Part shown: positions 48,956-57,881 of the stretch, one piece after another
How positions within the stretch are numbered: position 1 is the first letter of the stretch
Layout of the letters: each line of letters opens with the position of its first letter
Assembly: GCF_010731575.1 (NCBI RefSeq)
Contig: NZ_AP022617.1
Coordinates: 4,650,001-4,714,000 of the forward strand
Direction of reading: 5' to 3'
Length of the DNA stretch: 64,000 nucleotides
From: Mycolicibacterium monacense
GTDB taxonomy: Bacteria > Actinomycetota > Actinomycetes > Mycobacteriales > Mycobacteriaceae
The notes under the pieces: generated by a model
Seen by the model: only the letters and a program-made list of their open reading frames with translations
What the model was told of the DNA's origin: nothing
Databases searched by the model: none
Position numbers and translations under genes: made by a program

Positions 48956-49740
48956 CGCTGACCGGACGCCTTCATCAGCTGTTCGGAGACCATCGCGAGC
49001 ACCGGACGCGGCGCGATCCGGTAGCCGAGGGCCAGGATGCGGTTGTGCAGACCGGACACCACCGTCGGGAAGGGGCGGTCGAGTGCCTTGAGCGCGGTGT
49101 CGACGACCTGCGCCGAGCTCTGACGGCCACGCGTCATGAAGCTCTTTCCGGTGCGGTCGAAGAACTCGGTCTCGGTGGCGCCCGGACACAGCGTGAGCAC
49201 CTTGACCCCCGAGCCGCGGGTCTCCTGCCACAGCGCCTCGGAGAACGACAGCACGAAGGCCTTGGTGGCGCCGTACACCGCCATGCTGGGCACGGGCTGG
49301 AAACCGGCGGTCGACCCGACGTTGAGGACCACCCCGCGTTTCGCGGCGATCATCTCCGGCAGAAAATAGCCGGTCAACTCGACCAGCGTGACGCAGTTCA
49401 ACTGGATCTGCGCGGCGTTGGCCGCCGGGTCCTGTTCGGCGAAGCTGCCGTGCAGACCGATGCCGGCGTTGTTGATCAGCACATCCACCCGGCGGCCGAG
49501 GGCGTCGACCTGCTGGGCGAGCGCGGCGGCCGCGCCCGGCACCCCCAGATCGGCCGACAGCACGTCGATGTCGATCCCGGGATGGCGTTCGAGCAACCTG
49601 CCGCGCAACTCCTCGAGCCGTTCGGTGCGCCGCGCGACGAGGATCAGGTTGACCCGGTCGGCGGCCAACCGCGTGGCGAACTCCTCGCCGATGCCGCCGC
49701 TGGCGCCGGTGACGAGTGCGGTGTATCCGGTGAGCTTCAC
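48952..49740 (-). CDS. SDR-family oxidoreductase
   Basis: 262-residue short-chain dehydrogenase: TGASGGIGEEFA cofactor motif, INNAGIGLHG, catalytic Tyr/Lys in YGATKAFVLS. The C-terminal tail (VVSGLHNRILALGYRIAPRP) is typical of the subgroup annotated as SDR family NAD(P)-dependent oxidoreductases near fatty-acid genes. ARRTERL after strand 2 suggests NADPH. It converges on the GntR gene with a four-base overlap, and a perfect 9-bp dyad lies 18 bases upstream of its start. Its role is probably separate from the microcompartment. Confidence 0.88.
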   Translation of the reverse strand: MKLTGYTALVTGASGGIGEEFATRLAADRVNLILVARRTERLEELRGRLLERHPGIDIDVLSADLGVPGAAAALAQQVDALGRRVDVLINNAGIGLHGSFAEQDPAANAAQIQLNCVTLVELTGYFLPEMIAAKRGVVLNVGSTAGFQPVPSMAVYGATKAFVLSFSEALWQETRGSGVKVLTLCPGATETEFFDRTGKSFMTRGRQSSAQVVDTALKALDRPFPTVVSGLHNRILALGYRIAPRPVLAMVSEQLMKASGQR

Positions 49741-49757
49741 TGTCGGAACCTCATCAT

Positions 49758-49781
49758 CGTTGGACCTTCATTGGTCCAACG
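49758..49781. promoter_or_regulatory. Operator-like dyad CGTTGGACC-N6-GGTCCAACG
   Basis: Perfect nine-base arms with a TTCATT centre, between the divergent SDR and isocitrate lyase 2 genes. The form suits a TetR-family dimer. No regulator gene is adjacent. Confidence 0.6.
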
Positions 49782-49875
49782 TAACCACCGGAGCGCACCG
49801 ACCGTCGTATCGTCGGGCAGATGAAGGTTTCCGGCTCGCGCGCCGGAACGGAACTGCTCGATGAGGAGCGCCACG

Positions 49876-52173
49876 GTGACCACCCACGCTGAATCCAAGA
49901 CCGGCACGTCATTCGACCAAGAGGTCGCCGAGACGCAGCGCTATCTCGACAGCCCCCGGTTCGAGGGCATCACCCGCCTCTACACCGCCCGACAGGTCGT
50001 CGAACAGCGCGGGACGATCCCCGTCGACCACACCGTGGCCCGCGAGGCGGCGACGGCGTTCTACCCGCGCCTTCGAGAACTGTTCTCCCAGGGCAAGAGC
50101 ATCACGACCTTCGGCCCCTACTCCCCCGGGCAGGCCGTGACCATGAAACGGGCCGGCATCGAGGGCATCTACCTGGGCGGCTGGGCCACCTCCGCCAAGG
50201 GGTCCACCGACGAGGACCCCGGTCCCGATCTGGCCAGCTATCCGCTCAGCCAGGTGCCCGACGAAGCCGCCGGTCTGGTGCGCGCACTGCTCACCGCCGA
50301 CCGCAACCAGCACTACCTTCGGCTGCGGATGAGCGAGGAGCAACGGGCGGCAGCGCCGCCTCCCGTCGACTTCCGGCCGTTCATCATCGCCGACGCCGAC
50401 ACCGGACACGGCGGTGATCCCCACGTGCGCAACCTGATTCGACGGTTCGTCGAGGCCGGCGTGCCCGGGTACCACATCGAGGACCAGCGCCCCGGCACCA
50501 AGAAGTGCGGACATCAGGGCGGCAAGGTCCTGGTGCCGTCGGACGAGCAGATCAAACGCCTCAACACCGCCCGGTTCCAACTCGACATCATGGGCGTACC
50601 GGGCATCATCGTCGCCCGCACCGACGCCGAGGCCGCCAACCTGATCGACAGCCGCGCCGACGAACGCGATCAACCCTTCCTGCTCGGCGCGACGAATCTG
50701 TCCATTCCGTCGTACAAGTCGTGCTTCCTGGCGATGATGCGCAGCTTCCACGACGCGGGCGTCACCGCACTCAACGGCCACCTGCTCTACTGGCTACCCG
50801 ACGGCGAGTACGAGACCGCGCGCGCCTGGCTGGAACGCCACGGTATCGCCGACGTCATCGCCAAGGCCGTCGAGCAGTGGCGTTCCGACGGCGACCCGAG
50901 CAACGACGCGCTCTACGACGACGTCGAATCGCAGTTCATCGCGGCCTGGGAGGAGGACGCCGGGCTGAAGACCTACGCCGAGACGGTGGCCGCCCGCCTC
51001 GAGTTCGCCGAGGGTGACGGCGAGGCGTACGCGATGGGTGTCGACGAGTGGACGCAGTTCGCCAAGCGGGCGTCGCTGTACACCGCCGGCAAGAAGGCCA
51101 GGGAGTTGGGCGTCGACGTCGACTGGGACTGTGAGCTGGCGAAGACCCCGGAGGGGTATTACCAACTGCGCGGCGGCATTCCGTACGCGATCGCCAAACA
51201 ACTGGCCGCCGCACCGTTCGCCGACATCCTGTGGATGGAGACCAAGACCGCCGACCTCGCCGACGCCAGGGAGTTCGCCGAGGCCATCCACGCCGAGTAC
51301 CCGGACAAGATGCTCGCCTACAACCTGTCGCCGTCGTTCAACTGGGACACCACCGGTATGACCGATGACGAGATGCGGGCGTTCCCCGAGGAACTCGGCA
51401 AGATGGGCTTCGTCTTCAACTTCATCACCTACGGCGGACACCAGGTCGACGGGGTGGCCTCCGAGGAGTTCGCCACCGCCCTGCGGCAGGACGGCATGCT
51501 CGCGCTGGCCCGTCTGCAGCGCAAGATGCGGCTCGTCGAATCGCCCTACCGCACACCGCAGACGCTCGTCGGCGGGCCGCGCAGCGACGCCGCCCTGCTC
51601 GCCTCGTCCGGCCGCACCGCCACCACCAAGGCGATGGGCAAGGGCTCCACACAGCATCAGCACCTGGTGCAGACCGAGGTGCCCAAGAAGCTGCTCGAGG
51701 ACTGGCTCGCGATGTGGAGTGAGCACTATCAGCTGGGCGAGAAGTTGCGGGTGCAGTTGCGGCCCCGTCGCGCGGGCGGTGAAGTGCTCGAACTCGGTAT
51801 CTACGGGGAGCGCGACAGCGGCGAGGAGAAACTCGCCGACGTGCTGGTCGACCCGATCAAGGACCGGTACGGCCGCAGCATCCTCACGGTGCGCGACCAG
51901 AACACCTATGCCGAGAAGCTGCGCAAGAAGCGGCTGATGACGCTGGTCCACCTGTGGCTGGTGCACCGATTCAAGGCCGACGCGGTGTACTACGTGACAC
52001 CGACCGACGACAACGTCTACCAGACCGAGAAGATGAAGTCGCACGGCATCTTCAGCGATGTGCACAAGGACGTCGGGGAGATCATCGTCGCCGAGGTCAA
52101 CCGCGCGCGCATCGAGGAGCTGCTGGCCCCCGACCGGGAGGCGCTCGGCCGGCTGATCCGCAAGGAAGACTGA
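49876..52173 (+). CDS. aceA2: Isocitrate lyase 2 (isocitrate/methylisocitrate lyase)
   Basis: 765-residue large-type isocitrate lyase. The catalytic loop is KKCGHQGGK with Cys211, and the metal-binding region [16 protein letters not shown] precedes it. The extra C-terminal domain (about residues 600-765, [20 protein letters not shown] onwards) is the regulatory part specific to ICL2, where acetyl-CoA and propionyl-CoA are reported activators in M. tuberculosis. It cleaves isocitrate for the glyoxylate shunt and can serve as methylisocitrate lyase for propionate. GTG 49876 has GAGGAG nine bases upstream; ATG 49861 overlaps that site. Next to a propionyl-CoA-producing microcompartment this is metabolically apt. 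Confidence 0.93.
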   Translation: MTTHAESKTGTSFDQEVAETQRYLDSPRFEGITRLYTARQVVEQRGTIPVDHTVAREAATAFYPRLRELFSQGKSITTFGPYSPGQAVTMKRAGIEGIYLGGWATSAKGSTDEDPGPDLASYPLSQVPDEAAGLVRALLTADRNQHYLRLRMSEEQRAAAPPPVDFRPFIIADADTGHGGDPHVRNLIRRFVEAGVPGYHIEDQRPGTKKCGHQGGKVLVPSDEQIKRLNTARFQLDIMGVPGIIVARTDAEAANLIDSRADERDQPFLLGATNLSIPSYKSCFLAMMRSFHDAGVTALNGHLLYWLPDGEYETARAWLERHGIADVIAKAVEQWRSDGDPSNDALYDDVESQFIAAWEEDAGLKTYAETVAARLEFAEGDGEAYAMGVDEWTQFAKRASLYTAGKKARELGVDVDWDCELAKTPEGYYQLRGGIPYAIAKQLAAAPFADILWMETKTADLADAREFAEAIHAEYPDKMLAYNLSPSFNWDTTGMTDDEMRAFPEELGKMGFVFNFITYGGHQVDGVASEEFATALRQDGMLALARLQRKMRLVESPYRTPQTLVGGPRSDAALLASSGRTATTKAMGKGSTQHQHLVQTEVPKKLLEDWLAMWSEHYQLGEKLRVQLRPRRAGGEVLELGIYGERDSGEEKLADVLVDPIKDRYGRSILTVRDQNTYAEKLRKKRLMTLVHLWLVHRFKADAVYYVTPTDDNVYQTEKMKSHGIFSDVHKDVGEIIVAEVNRARIEELLAPDREALGRLIRKED

Positions 52174-52197
52174 CCCCGCGCGCGGCCTCGGCGCATC

Positions 52198-52220
52198 CGC
52201 CGACGCGGTGCGCGTCGGCG
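52198..52220. terminator. Perfect 9-bp hairpin after isocitrate lyase 2
   Basis: CGCCGACGC and GCGTCGGCG around a GGTGC loop, 25 bases after the stop. No U-tract; terminator by shape and place only. Confidence 0.4.
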
Positions 52221-52282
52221 TGGGCTTGGATGGACGGGATAGCGACGCGGACACCGGCCCCGCCGTAGAGGAGACGCCGTAC

Positions 52283-53155
52283 ATGGAGTGGACAGCCACG
52301 GTGGCCGGCATCGCGCTCATCGCCGTCATCGTGCGGGACGTGTTCCACACGCTGTTCCATCCGATCGGCCACGGCAGTATCGCGCCGACGGTGATGAAGC
52401 TGATCTGGCGGCTGCTGGGTCTCCTACCGCCTCAGCGCCGGATCGCCTCGCTGACCGGGCCGCTCGGCATCGCCATGGTCGTGCTCGCCTGGGGTGTCAT
52501 CGCCGTCGCCGGCTGGACGCTCATCTACTGGGCGCAGATGCCCGAGGGTTTCGCGTACGGCACGGAGCTGGATCCGAATGAGCGGCACGACATCGTCGAC
52601 TCGCTGTACCTGTCGCTGGTGACCATCGGCACACTCGGGTTCGGCGATGTCGTACCGACGTCGGTGACGCTGCGGCTGGCCGCCCCCATCGAGGCGCTCT
52701 TCGGTTTCATGCTGCTCACCGCCGCCGTGTCGTGGGTGCTCGAGATCTACCCGGCGCTGCACCGCCGCCGCGTGCTGGCACTGCAGTTGTCGACGCTGCG
52801 GCGGGCGCGGGAGGGCGATCCCGTGCTGCCGATCGACAGTGTCCCCGTCGAGGTCCTCACCTCGCTGGCGGCGGGCATCGTCGAAGCGCGAAACGACTTC
52901 ACCCAGTACAGCGCCACCTACTACTTCCGCGACCTGGAAACCGATGCGTCCCTGGCAGCTTCACTGGAGTACGCGACCCAGCTCGCCGCCGAGGCGATGG
53001 CCAGCGCACAGGATCACGTCCGGACGGCGGGGCGGCTGATGAAGATCGCCGTCGACAGCCTCGCCGAACTGCTCGACCAGGAGTTCCTGCAGCTCGGCGG
53101 TGACACGGATGCCGTCGTACAGGCCTACGCGGTCGATCACCGGCACATCAACTGA
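52283..53155 (+). CDS. Two-span potassium channel (Ion_trans_2)
   Basis: 290-residue membrane protein. Residues 1-30 and 50-80 are hydrophobic; the pore region reads LYLSLVTIGTLGFGDVVPTS, a K+ filter variant with GFGD in place of GYGD, followed by the inner helix PIEALFGFMLLTAAVSWVLE. The C-terminal 150 residues are helical and cytosolic (FTQYSATYYFRDLETDASLA), without a recognisable RCK domain. ATG 52283 has GAGGAG nine bases upstream. It converges on the amidohydrolase gene with 10 bases between. Confidence 0.88.
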   Translation: MEWTATVAGIALIAVIVRDVFHTLFHPIGHGSIAPTVMKLIWRLLGLLPPQRRIASLTGPLGIAMVVLAWGVIAVAGWTLIYWAQMPEGFAYGTELDPNERHDIVDSLYLSLVTIGTLGFGDVVPTSVTLRLAAPIEALFGFMLLTAAVSWVLEIYPALHRRRVLALQLSTLRRAREGDPVLPIDSVPVEVLTSLAAGIVEARNDFTQYSATYYFRDLETDASLAASLEYATQLAAEAMASAQDHVRTAGRLMKIAVDSLAELLDQEFLQLGGDTDAVVQAYAVDHRHIN

Positions 53156-53165
53156 CGCGGGCGGG

Positions 53166-54461
53166 TCACTCACGGCCCGGCGCCCACACCGGCTCACCAC
53201 CGACGATGGTCGCGCGCACCCGGTCACCGTCGAGCTCCGCCAGCACCTCGTCCGGTGAACCCTCGACGATGCACAGGTCACCCGGTTCACCGGGAGCGAC
53301 GGCGCGCGGTGTCGTCGGCGAGTCGGCGGAGCCGCAGAACAGGGCCAACGCCGTTGCGGCGTCGACACGTTCGGTGGTGCCGAGTGGCGCACCGGACGGG
53401 GTGCGACGGTGCACGGCCGCACGCATCGCCGCCCACGGGTCACCGTCACCGAACGGCGTGTCGGTGGAGAATGCCACGCGCACATGCGCTTTCAGCAGGC
53501 TTCCGACACGCCACAGTTCCCGGTGTTCGGGTGCGGGCACGTCGGCGCGGTACTGATCACCGCGTTCGGCCACGAAGTTCGGCTGCGTCACCACCGTCAC
53601 ACCGAGTTCCACGAGATCGGGTATGCAGTCGTCGGGGACGACGGCGGCGTGTTCGATCCGGTCGCCGGGTTGGGCCCCCGCGATGCGCAGCGCGGCGATG
53701 GTGACGACGAGTTGGGCGGCGGTGACGCAGTGCACCGCCACCGGTGTGCCGCCGTCGTGCCGGTCCTTCATCCAGGCCACCAGTTCATCGAGGTCGAGCG
53801 CGTCATCGTGCAGGATCCGCTTACCCGGCGCGAGGACGTGGAGGCGTTGCGCGATCTCGCCGCTCCAGTCCCCCACCGTGGTGACATCGAGATCCGGTGT
53901 GGCATCGGTGATCCCGGTGACCCCGCGGCGCGCCAGGGCTCTGCTGAACTCACCCAGCGGGACCTGCCTGCGCTCGAGTTCGGCGCCCCACCCCGCGTCG
54001 GCGCTGCGCAACCTGCCGTCGGGATGCCCGCTCAGACCGAGCCGGGTCAGCCCGGCCGAGTTGAGCGTCCACAGCACCCCGCTGCGGTGTTGCACGCGCA
54101 CCGGCACGTCGGGCCTCAACGTGTCGAGCAGTGCGCGGTCCAGGGGTCCGGCGACCGCCTCGTGGTAGCCGACCGCGCGGATCCAGCCGTCCTCGCCCGG
54201 TGTTGCGCTTCTCAACGCCCGCAGGAGCCGGTCTCGGTCCCCCACGTCGGCCGGTCCGACCCGCACCGAGCCCAGCGCCGCCGCCGCGGCATGCACGTGG
54301 ACGTGGTGGTCGTGCAACCCGGGGATCACCGTCGCCCCGGCGGCATCGAGCACCGTTTCGCCTCGCTCGGGGACCAGGCTGTCGGCGACATCGCGGATCC
54401 GTTCCGCCGTCCGGATGTCGACCCGTGTCCCGTCGAGCAAGGTAGCCCGTCGAATCAGCAT
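53166..54461 (-). CDS. Metal-dependent amidohydrolase (YtcJ-like)
   Basis: 431-residue amidohydrolase. The first metal motif is GLHDHHVHVHAA, with later His in AVHCVTAAQL and RIEHAAVVPD and the active-site Asp in VAFSTDTPFGDGD. The composite beta-domain at both ends (MLIRRATLLDGTRVDIRT, DLCIVEGSPDEVL) is typical of the YtcJ/N-acyl amino acid deacylase group. It is the last gene of a leftward operon and overlaps the CoA-transferase stop by seven bases. It probably hydrolyses an amide or cyclic precursor feeding the CoA pathway; the substrate is not known. Confidence 0.88.
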   Translation of the reverse strand: MLIRRATLLDGTRVDIRTAERIRDVADSLVPERGETVLDAAGATVIPGLHDHHVHVHAAAAALGSVRVGPADVGDRDRLLRALRSATPGEDGWIRAVGYHEAVAGPLDRALLDTLRPDVPVRVQHRSGVLWTLNSAGLTRLGLSGHPDGRLRSADAGWGAELERRQVPLGEFSRALARRGVTGITDATPDLDVTTVGDWSGEIAQRLHVLAPGKRILHDDALDLDELVAWMKDRHDGGTPVAVHCVTAAQLVVTIAALRIAGAQPGDRIEHAAVVPDDCIPDLVELGVTVVTQPNFVAERGDQYRADVPAPEHRELWRVGSLLKAHVRVAFSTDTPFGDGDPWAAMRAAVHRRTPSGAPLGTTERVDAATALALFCGSADSPTTPRAVAPGEPGDLCIVEGSPDEVLAELDGDRVRATIVGGEPVWAPGRE

Positions 54462-55561
54462 GCGGCCAAACGTCTTTCCACCAACGCGCGTACGGTGGCG
54501 TTGTCCGCGCCCAGATGCGCGGCGGGTGGACCCAGGGCCGGCGCACGGGCCGCCACTTCGGCGGTGCCCTCGTCGGGCAGCGCGGCGTAGCCCGCCGCGA
54601 CGGCGGCCATCGACACCTCGACGAGTTCCCCGCCGCCCCGGTGCAGCGACTCGACCACGGCGTGCATCGCCTCCAGACCGGTGAGCGGGTCGGCGATCGC
54701 GTCACCGACGAAGACCGGACCGTCGGCGGCCGCACCCACCAGACCGCCCGCCACGGCGGCGTCGTCGCCGAACGCCACCCAGTCGGCGCGTTCCGCCACG
54801 GTGCCGTGCCCGGTGATCCGCACCCACACGCGGCCGTCGCGCGCGGGGACGACATCGGGCCCGAGGCCGCGCCGGGCCAACGCGGCGGGCCGGGACCCCT
54901 CGATCACCATGTCCGCGGCCGCGAGTAATGCGCCCAGTTGCGTGGCGTCATCGAAATCGACGGTGATGCAGTGCTTTCCGCCGTTCATCCAGTCGAAGAA
55001 CTCGGGCGATCCGCGCCGGGTGCCGTCCGGGCGGGCCAGGCTCTCGACCTTGACGACCGTCGCGCCGGCCCGGACGAGCATGCGGCCGAGCAGCGGTCCG
55101 GCCCACATCGATGCCAACTCGATCACCAGCAGATCCGTCCACGGGCGCGGCGGCGCCTGGGTGGTGATCCGCTGGACGACGGGTTGCGCGGGCGCCGCCT
55201 CGGCGAGCATCGCGGCGGGCATCCCGAGCAGACGGGCCCGCGCGACGGCGGTATCCGCGGAACGGTCGGCCAGCCAGTCGCCGATGGCCGGCCATGGGTC
55301 GGCGTCGATGTGGTCGGCCTCGAGCAGGGCCGGTACCGCGGCGAGATCGTCGGGGCGGGACAGGGTCAGCGCGCACCACCCGTCGCGCGCCCGCAACAGC
55401 CGCGACGCCCCGCCCGCCGACATCCGGCCCGGCGCGGGCAGGTCGAGCAGCGCGGCACGGCCCGTCAGCAGTTCGGGGATGTCGACGTCGACGGGCAGGC
55501 CCGCGGCGACGCGTGCGGCACGCGCGAGCACCGCGGCCGGGATCGCGAACGCTGACACCAC
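54455..55561 (-). CDS. Family III CoA-transferase (CaiB/BaiF)
   Basis: 368-residue protein of the CaiB/BaiF family. The core starts near residue 135 with LLVIELASMWAGPLLGRMLV, and GATVVKVESLARPDGTRRGS is the CoA-site strand; the Asp nucleophile is expected in the following SPEFFDWMNGGKHCITVDF region. Residues 1-130 are an unusual N-terminal part that resembles the second half of a CoA-transferase (a permuted or bipartite layout seen in some actinobacteria). GTG 55561 or GTG 55558 may serve as start. It is the middle gene between amidohydrolase and MaoC-type genes. Confidence 0.82.
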   Translation of the reverse strand: MVSAFAIPAAVLARAARVAAGLPVDVDIPELLTGRAALLDLPAPGRMSAGGASRLLRARDGWCALTLSRPDDLAAVPALLEADHIDADPWPAIGDWLADRSADTAVARARLLGMPAAMLAEAAPAQPVVQRITTQAPPRPWTDLLVIELASMWAGPLLGRMLVRAGATVVKVESLARPDGTRRGSPEFFDWMNGGKHCITVDFDDATQLGALLAAADMVIEGSRPAALARRGLGPDVVPARDGRVWVRITGHGTVAERADWVAFGDDAAVAGGLVGAAADGPVFVGDAIADPLTGLEAMHAVVESLHRGGGELVEVSMAAVAAGYAALPDEGTAEVAARAPALGPPAAHLGADNATVRALVERRLAAC

Positions 55562-55589
55562 CTCATTGTCCCGCGTGCCCGGCCCACCG

Positions 55590-55653
55590 CCGCGAGCAGA
55601 CGCAAAAGTCCCTCAAATGGCCCGAAATGGGGCACATTTGTGTCTGCTCGCGG
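55590..55653. terminator. Near-perfect 17-bp hairpin after the MaoC-type gene
   Basis: CCGCGAGCAGACGCAAA pairs with TTTGTGTCTGCTCGCGG (one mismatch). It begins directly after the MaoC-type stop and sits inside a same-strand gene series, so it may attenuate read-through rather than end all transcription. Confidence 0.5.
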
Positions 55654-56649
55654 TCAGAAGTGCAGCGCCGAGAACTTCCAGTCCAGCACCTGGCGATCCT
55701 CCTGCTCGTCGACGGCGTACACCCGCGACCGCAGGTTCAGCACGCCACCACGCCCATCGGGTAGCGGCGTCGCGCCGTCGACGTGCAGGGCGCTGTAGAG
55801 CGTGTCGCCCTCGTACACGGGGCCGGTGTGATCGCACGACTCCCATGCCCGCACCGTCGCCAGATCCGGCAGCAGACGCGTCGCCTGCGAGAGCGCCAGC
55901 CCGATGGTGTGTCCGCCGTAGACCAGCCGCCTGCCGCCACCGACCCGCGAATCGTGATGTGTGGCAGCGATGTTGAGGGTGAGCCGGGCCAGCTCCGGCG
56001 CGCTGGTGACCACGTCGGCGGTGCTGTGCAGCACCGTGCCGGCCAGCCCGGCGTCGAACGACGACCGCACCCGGCTCCGCCAGGCCTGCGCATCCCACGC
56101 GGCGGTCGGGTCGGGTGCCGAGGCGTCGGCGCCGATGGCCGACAGGTCGTCGGCGTGTCCGGTGTCGGCGGCGCCGTCCCGCAGCGGCAGCATCGCGCAG
56201 CGGTGGAAGTCGAGCACCAGCCGGCCGAGTTGGTCGACGGTGGTCATCCGCAACGCCGCCAGACCGGTCCGGGGGCGGCCCGGTTTCACCGAGTTCTGTT
56301 TGAGCCCCACCACCTCGGTGCGGGTGAACAGGCTGTCGCCGAGGACGGGATAGCGGTGGAACGCCAGGCCGCGGTAGAAGAGGTTGGCCCTGACCCGCTG
56401 GGTCACCAGCGTCGACTGACCGATCGCCACATCGCACACCAGTCCCGGATGCGCCAGTGGGCTGGTCGAACCGGTGACCGCGGCGGCGAGTTCCCCGTCC
56501 AGCGCCAGTCGCAGGCGGTCGCCGAGGATCGACTGGTGGACGGCGGCGGCACCGGCCGACAGCGTCATGGTCGGGGCCGAGTCGAACACCTGCCCCACCG
56601 CAAGGTCGTCGAAGTAGGGTCCACCCACGATTTGGCCGTACAAAGTCAC
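55654..56649 (-). CDS. MaoC-type double-hotdog acyl dehydratase
   Basis: 331-residue protein with two hotdog folds. The first (residues 1-150) begins VGGPYFDDLAVGQVFDSAPT. The second (residues about 170-331) has LVYGGHTIGLALSQATRLLP, in which the helix HTIGLALSQATR matches the R-hydratase motif, and DHTGPVYEGDTLYSALHV. Such proteins hydrate enoyl-CoA. GTG 56649 gives the usual start; TTGACA on the minus strand (56687-56682) and a weak CAGCAT -10 eight bases before GTG would make it leaderless. It heads the leftward operon and is divergent from fadE. Confidence 0.85.
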   Translation of the reverse strand: MTLYGQIVGGPYFDDLAVGQVFDSAPTMTLSAGAAAVHQSILGDRLRLALDGELAAAVTGSTSPLAHPGLVCDVAIGQSTLVTQRVRANLFYRGLAFHRYPVLGDSLFTRTEVVGLKQNSVKPGRPRTGLAALRMTTVDQLGRLVLDFHRCAMLPLRDGAADTGHADDLSAIGADASAPDPTAAWDAQAWRSRVRSSFDAGLAGTVLHSTADVVTSAPELARLTLNIAATHHDSRVGGGRRLVYGGHTIGLALSQATRLLPDLATVRAWESCDHTGPVYEGDTLYSALHVDGATPLPDGRGGVLNLRSRVYAVDEQEDRQVLDWKFSALHF

Positions 56650-56699
56650 AGGCTCACATGCTGGCAGCGAGCCGTTCGCTGTGTCAATATGGCCGTACA
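56633..56699. promoter_or_regulatory. Paired TGGCCGTACA sites in the divergent promoter
   Basis: TGGCCGTACA occurs at 56633-56642 (inside the first codons of the MaoC-type gene) and at 56690-56699 (over the TACATT -10 of fadE), 57 bases apart. Likely binding sites for the GntR protein encoded two genes away. Confidence 0.5.
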
Positions 56700-56714
56700 T
56701 TTACAAGGGGATCC

Positions 56715-57872
56715 ATGAGCCGGTTGAGTGAAGAAGAGACCATGCTGGTCGAGACGGTCCGCGCGTTCGTGGACCGTGACGTCAAACCGACCGTGCGCGA
56801 GGTCGAACACGCCAACGAGTATCCCGAGGCGTGGATCGAGCAGATGAAACGCATCGGCATCTACGGGTTGGCGATCCCCGAGTCCTACGGCGGCTCGCCG
56901 GTGTCGACCGCCTGCTACGTCGAGGTCACCCAGGAGCTCGCGCGCGGGTGGATGAGCCTGGCGGGTGCGATGGGCGGACACACCGTCGTCGCCAAACTGC
57001 TGACCCTGTTCGGCACCGAGGAGCAGAAGCGCGCCTACCTGCCCGGGATGGCCACCGGCGAGATCCGCGCCACGATGGCGCTCACCGAACCCGGCGGCGG
57101 CTCCGACCTGCAGAACATGACCACCACGGCCCTGCCCTGCGAGGGCGACGGGCTGGTGGTCAACGGCTCGAAGACGTGGATCTCCAATGCGCGCCGGTCC
57201 GGGCTGATCGCGCTGCTGTGCAAGACCGACCCCGCCGCCACGCCCCGGCACAAGGGCATCTCCGTGGTGCTCGTCGAACAGGGCACGACGGGGCTGTCGG
57301 TCTCCCGCGACCTGCCCAAGCTCGGCTACAAGGGCGTCGAGAGTTGTGAGCTCGTCTTCGACGACTGCCGGGTGCCCGTCACCGCGATCCTCGGCGGCGA
57401 GCCCGGCCGGGGCTTCGCGCAGATGATGAAGGGCCTCGAGACCGGCCGCATCCAGGTCGCCTCGCGGGCGCTGGGGGTGGCGACGGCCGCGCTCGAGGAT
57501 GCGCTGCGCTACGCACAGGAGCGCGAGAGCTTCGGCCAGCCGATCTGGAAGCACCAGTCGATCGGAAACTACCTGGCGGACATGGCGACCAAACTGACCG
57601 CCGCCCGCCAGTTGACCCGCTACGCCGCCGAACGCTACGACAGCGGTGAGCGCGCCGACATGGAGGCCGGGATGGCCAAGCTGTTCGCCTCCGAGGTGGC
57701 GATGGAGATCGCGCTCAACGCCGTCCGCATCCACGGCGGATACGGCTACTCCACCGAATACGACGTCGAGCGTTACTTCCGCGACGCCCCGCTGATGATC
57801 GTCGGCGAGGGCACCAACGAGATCCAACGCAACGTCATCGCCGCCCAACTGGTCGCTCGCGGCGGGATCTAG
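56715..57872 (+). CDS. Acyl-CoA dehydrogenase (FadE)
   Basis: 385-residue canonical acyl-CoA dehydrogenase. TMALTEPGGGSDLQNMTTTA and VVNGSKTWISNARRSG are the flavin motifs, RESFGQPIWKHQSIGNYLAD the helical-domain motif, and the catalytic base Glu is in VGEGTNEIQRNVIAAQL. ATG 56715 follows AAGGGGAT at good spacing and gives a normal N-terminus. It oxidises an acyl-CoA to the enoyl-CoA that the divergent MaoC-type dehydratase would hydrate. A GntR gene follows in the same frame, nine bases after the TAG stop. Confidence 0.93.
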   Translation: MSRLSEEETMLVETVRAFVDRDVKPTVREVEHANEYPEAWIEQMKRIGIYGLAIPESYGGSPVSTACYVEVTQELARGWMSLAGAMGGHTVVAKLLTLFGTEEQKRAYLPGMATGEIRATMALTEPGGGSDLQNMTTTALPCEGDGLVVNGSKTWISNARRSGLIALLCKTDPAATPRHKGISVVLVEQGTTGLSVSRDLPKLGYKGVESCELVFDDCRVPVTAILGGEPGRGFAQMMKGLETGRIQVASRALGVATAALEDALRYAQERESFGQPIWKHQSIGNYLADMATKLTAARQLTRYAAERYDSGERADMEAGMAKLFASEVAMEIALNAVRIHGGYGYSTEYDVERYFRDAPLMIVGEGTNEIQRNVIAAQLVARGGI

Positions 57873-57881
57873 GAGCTCCCG

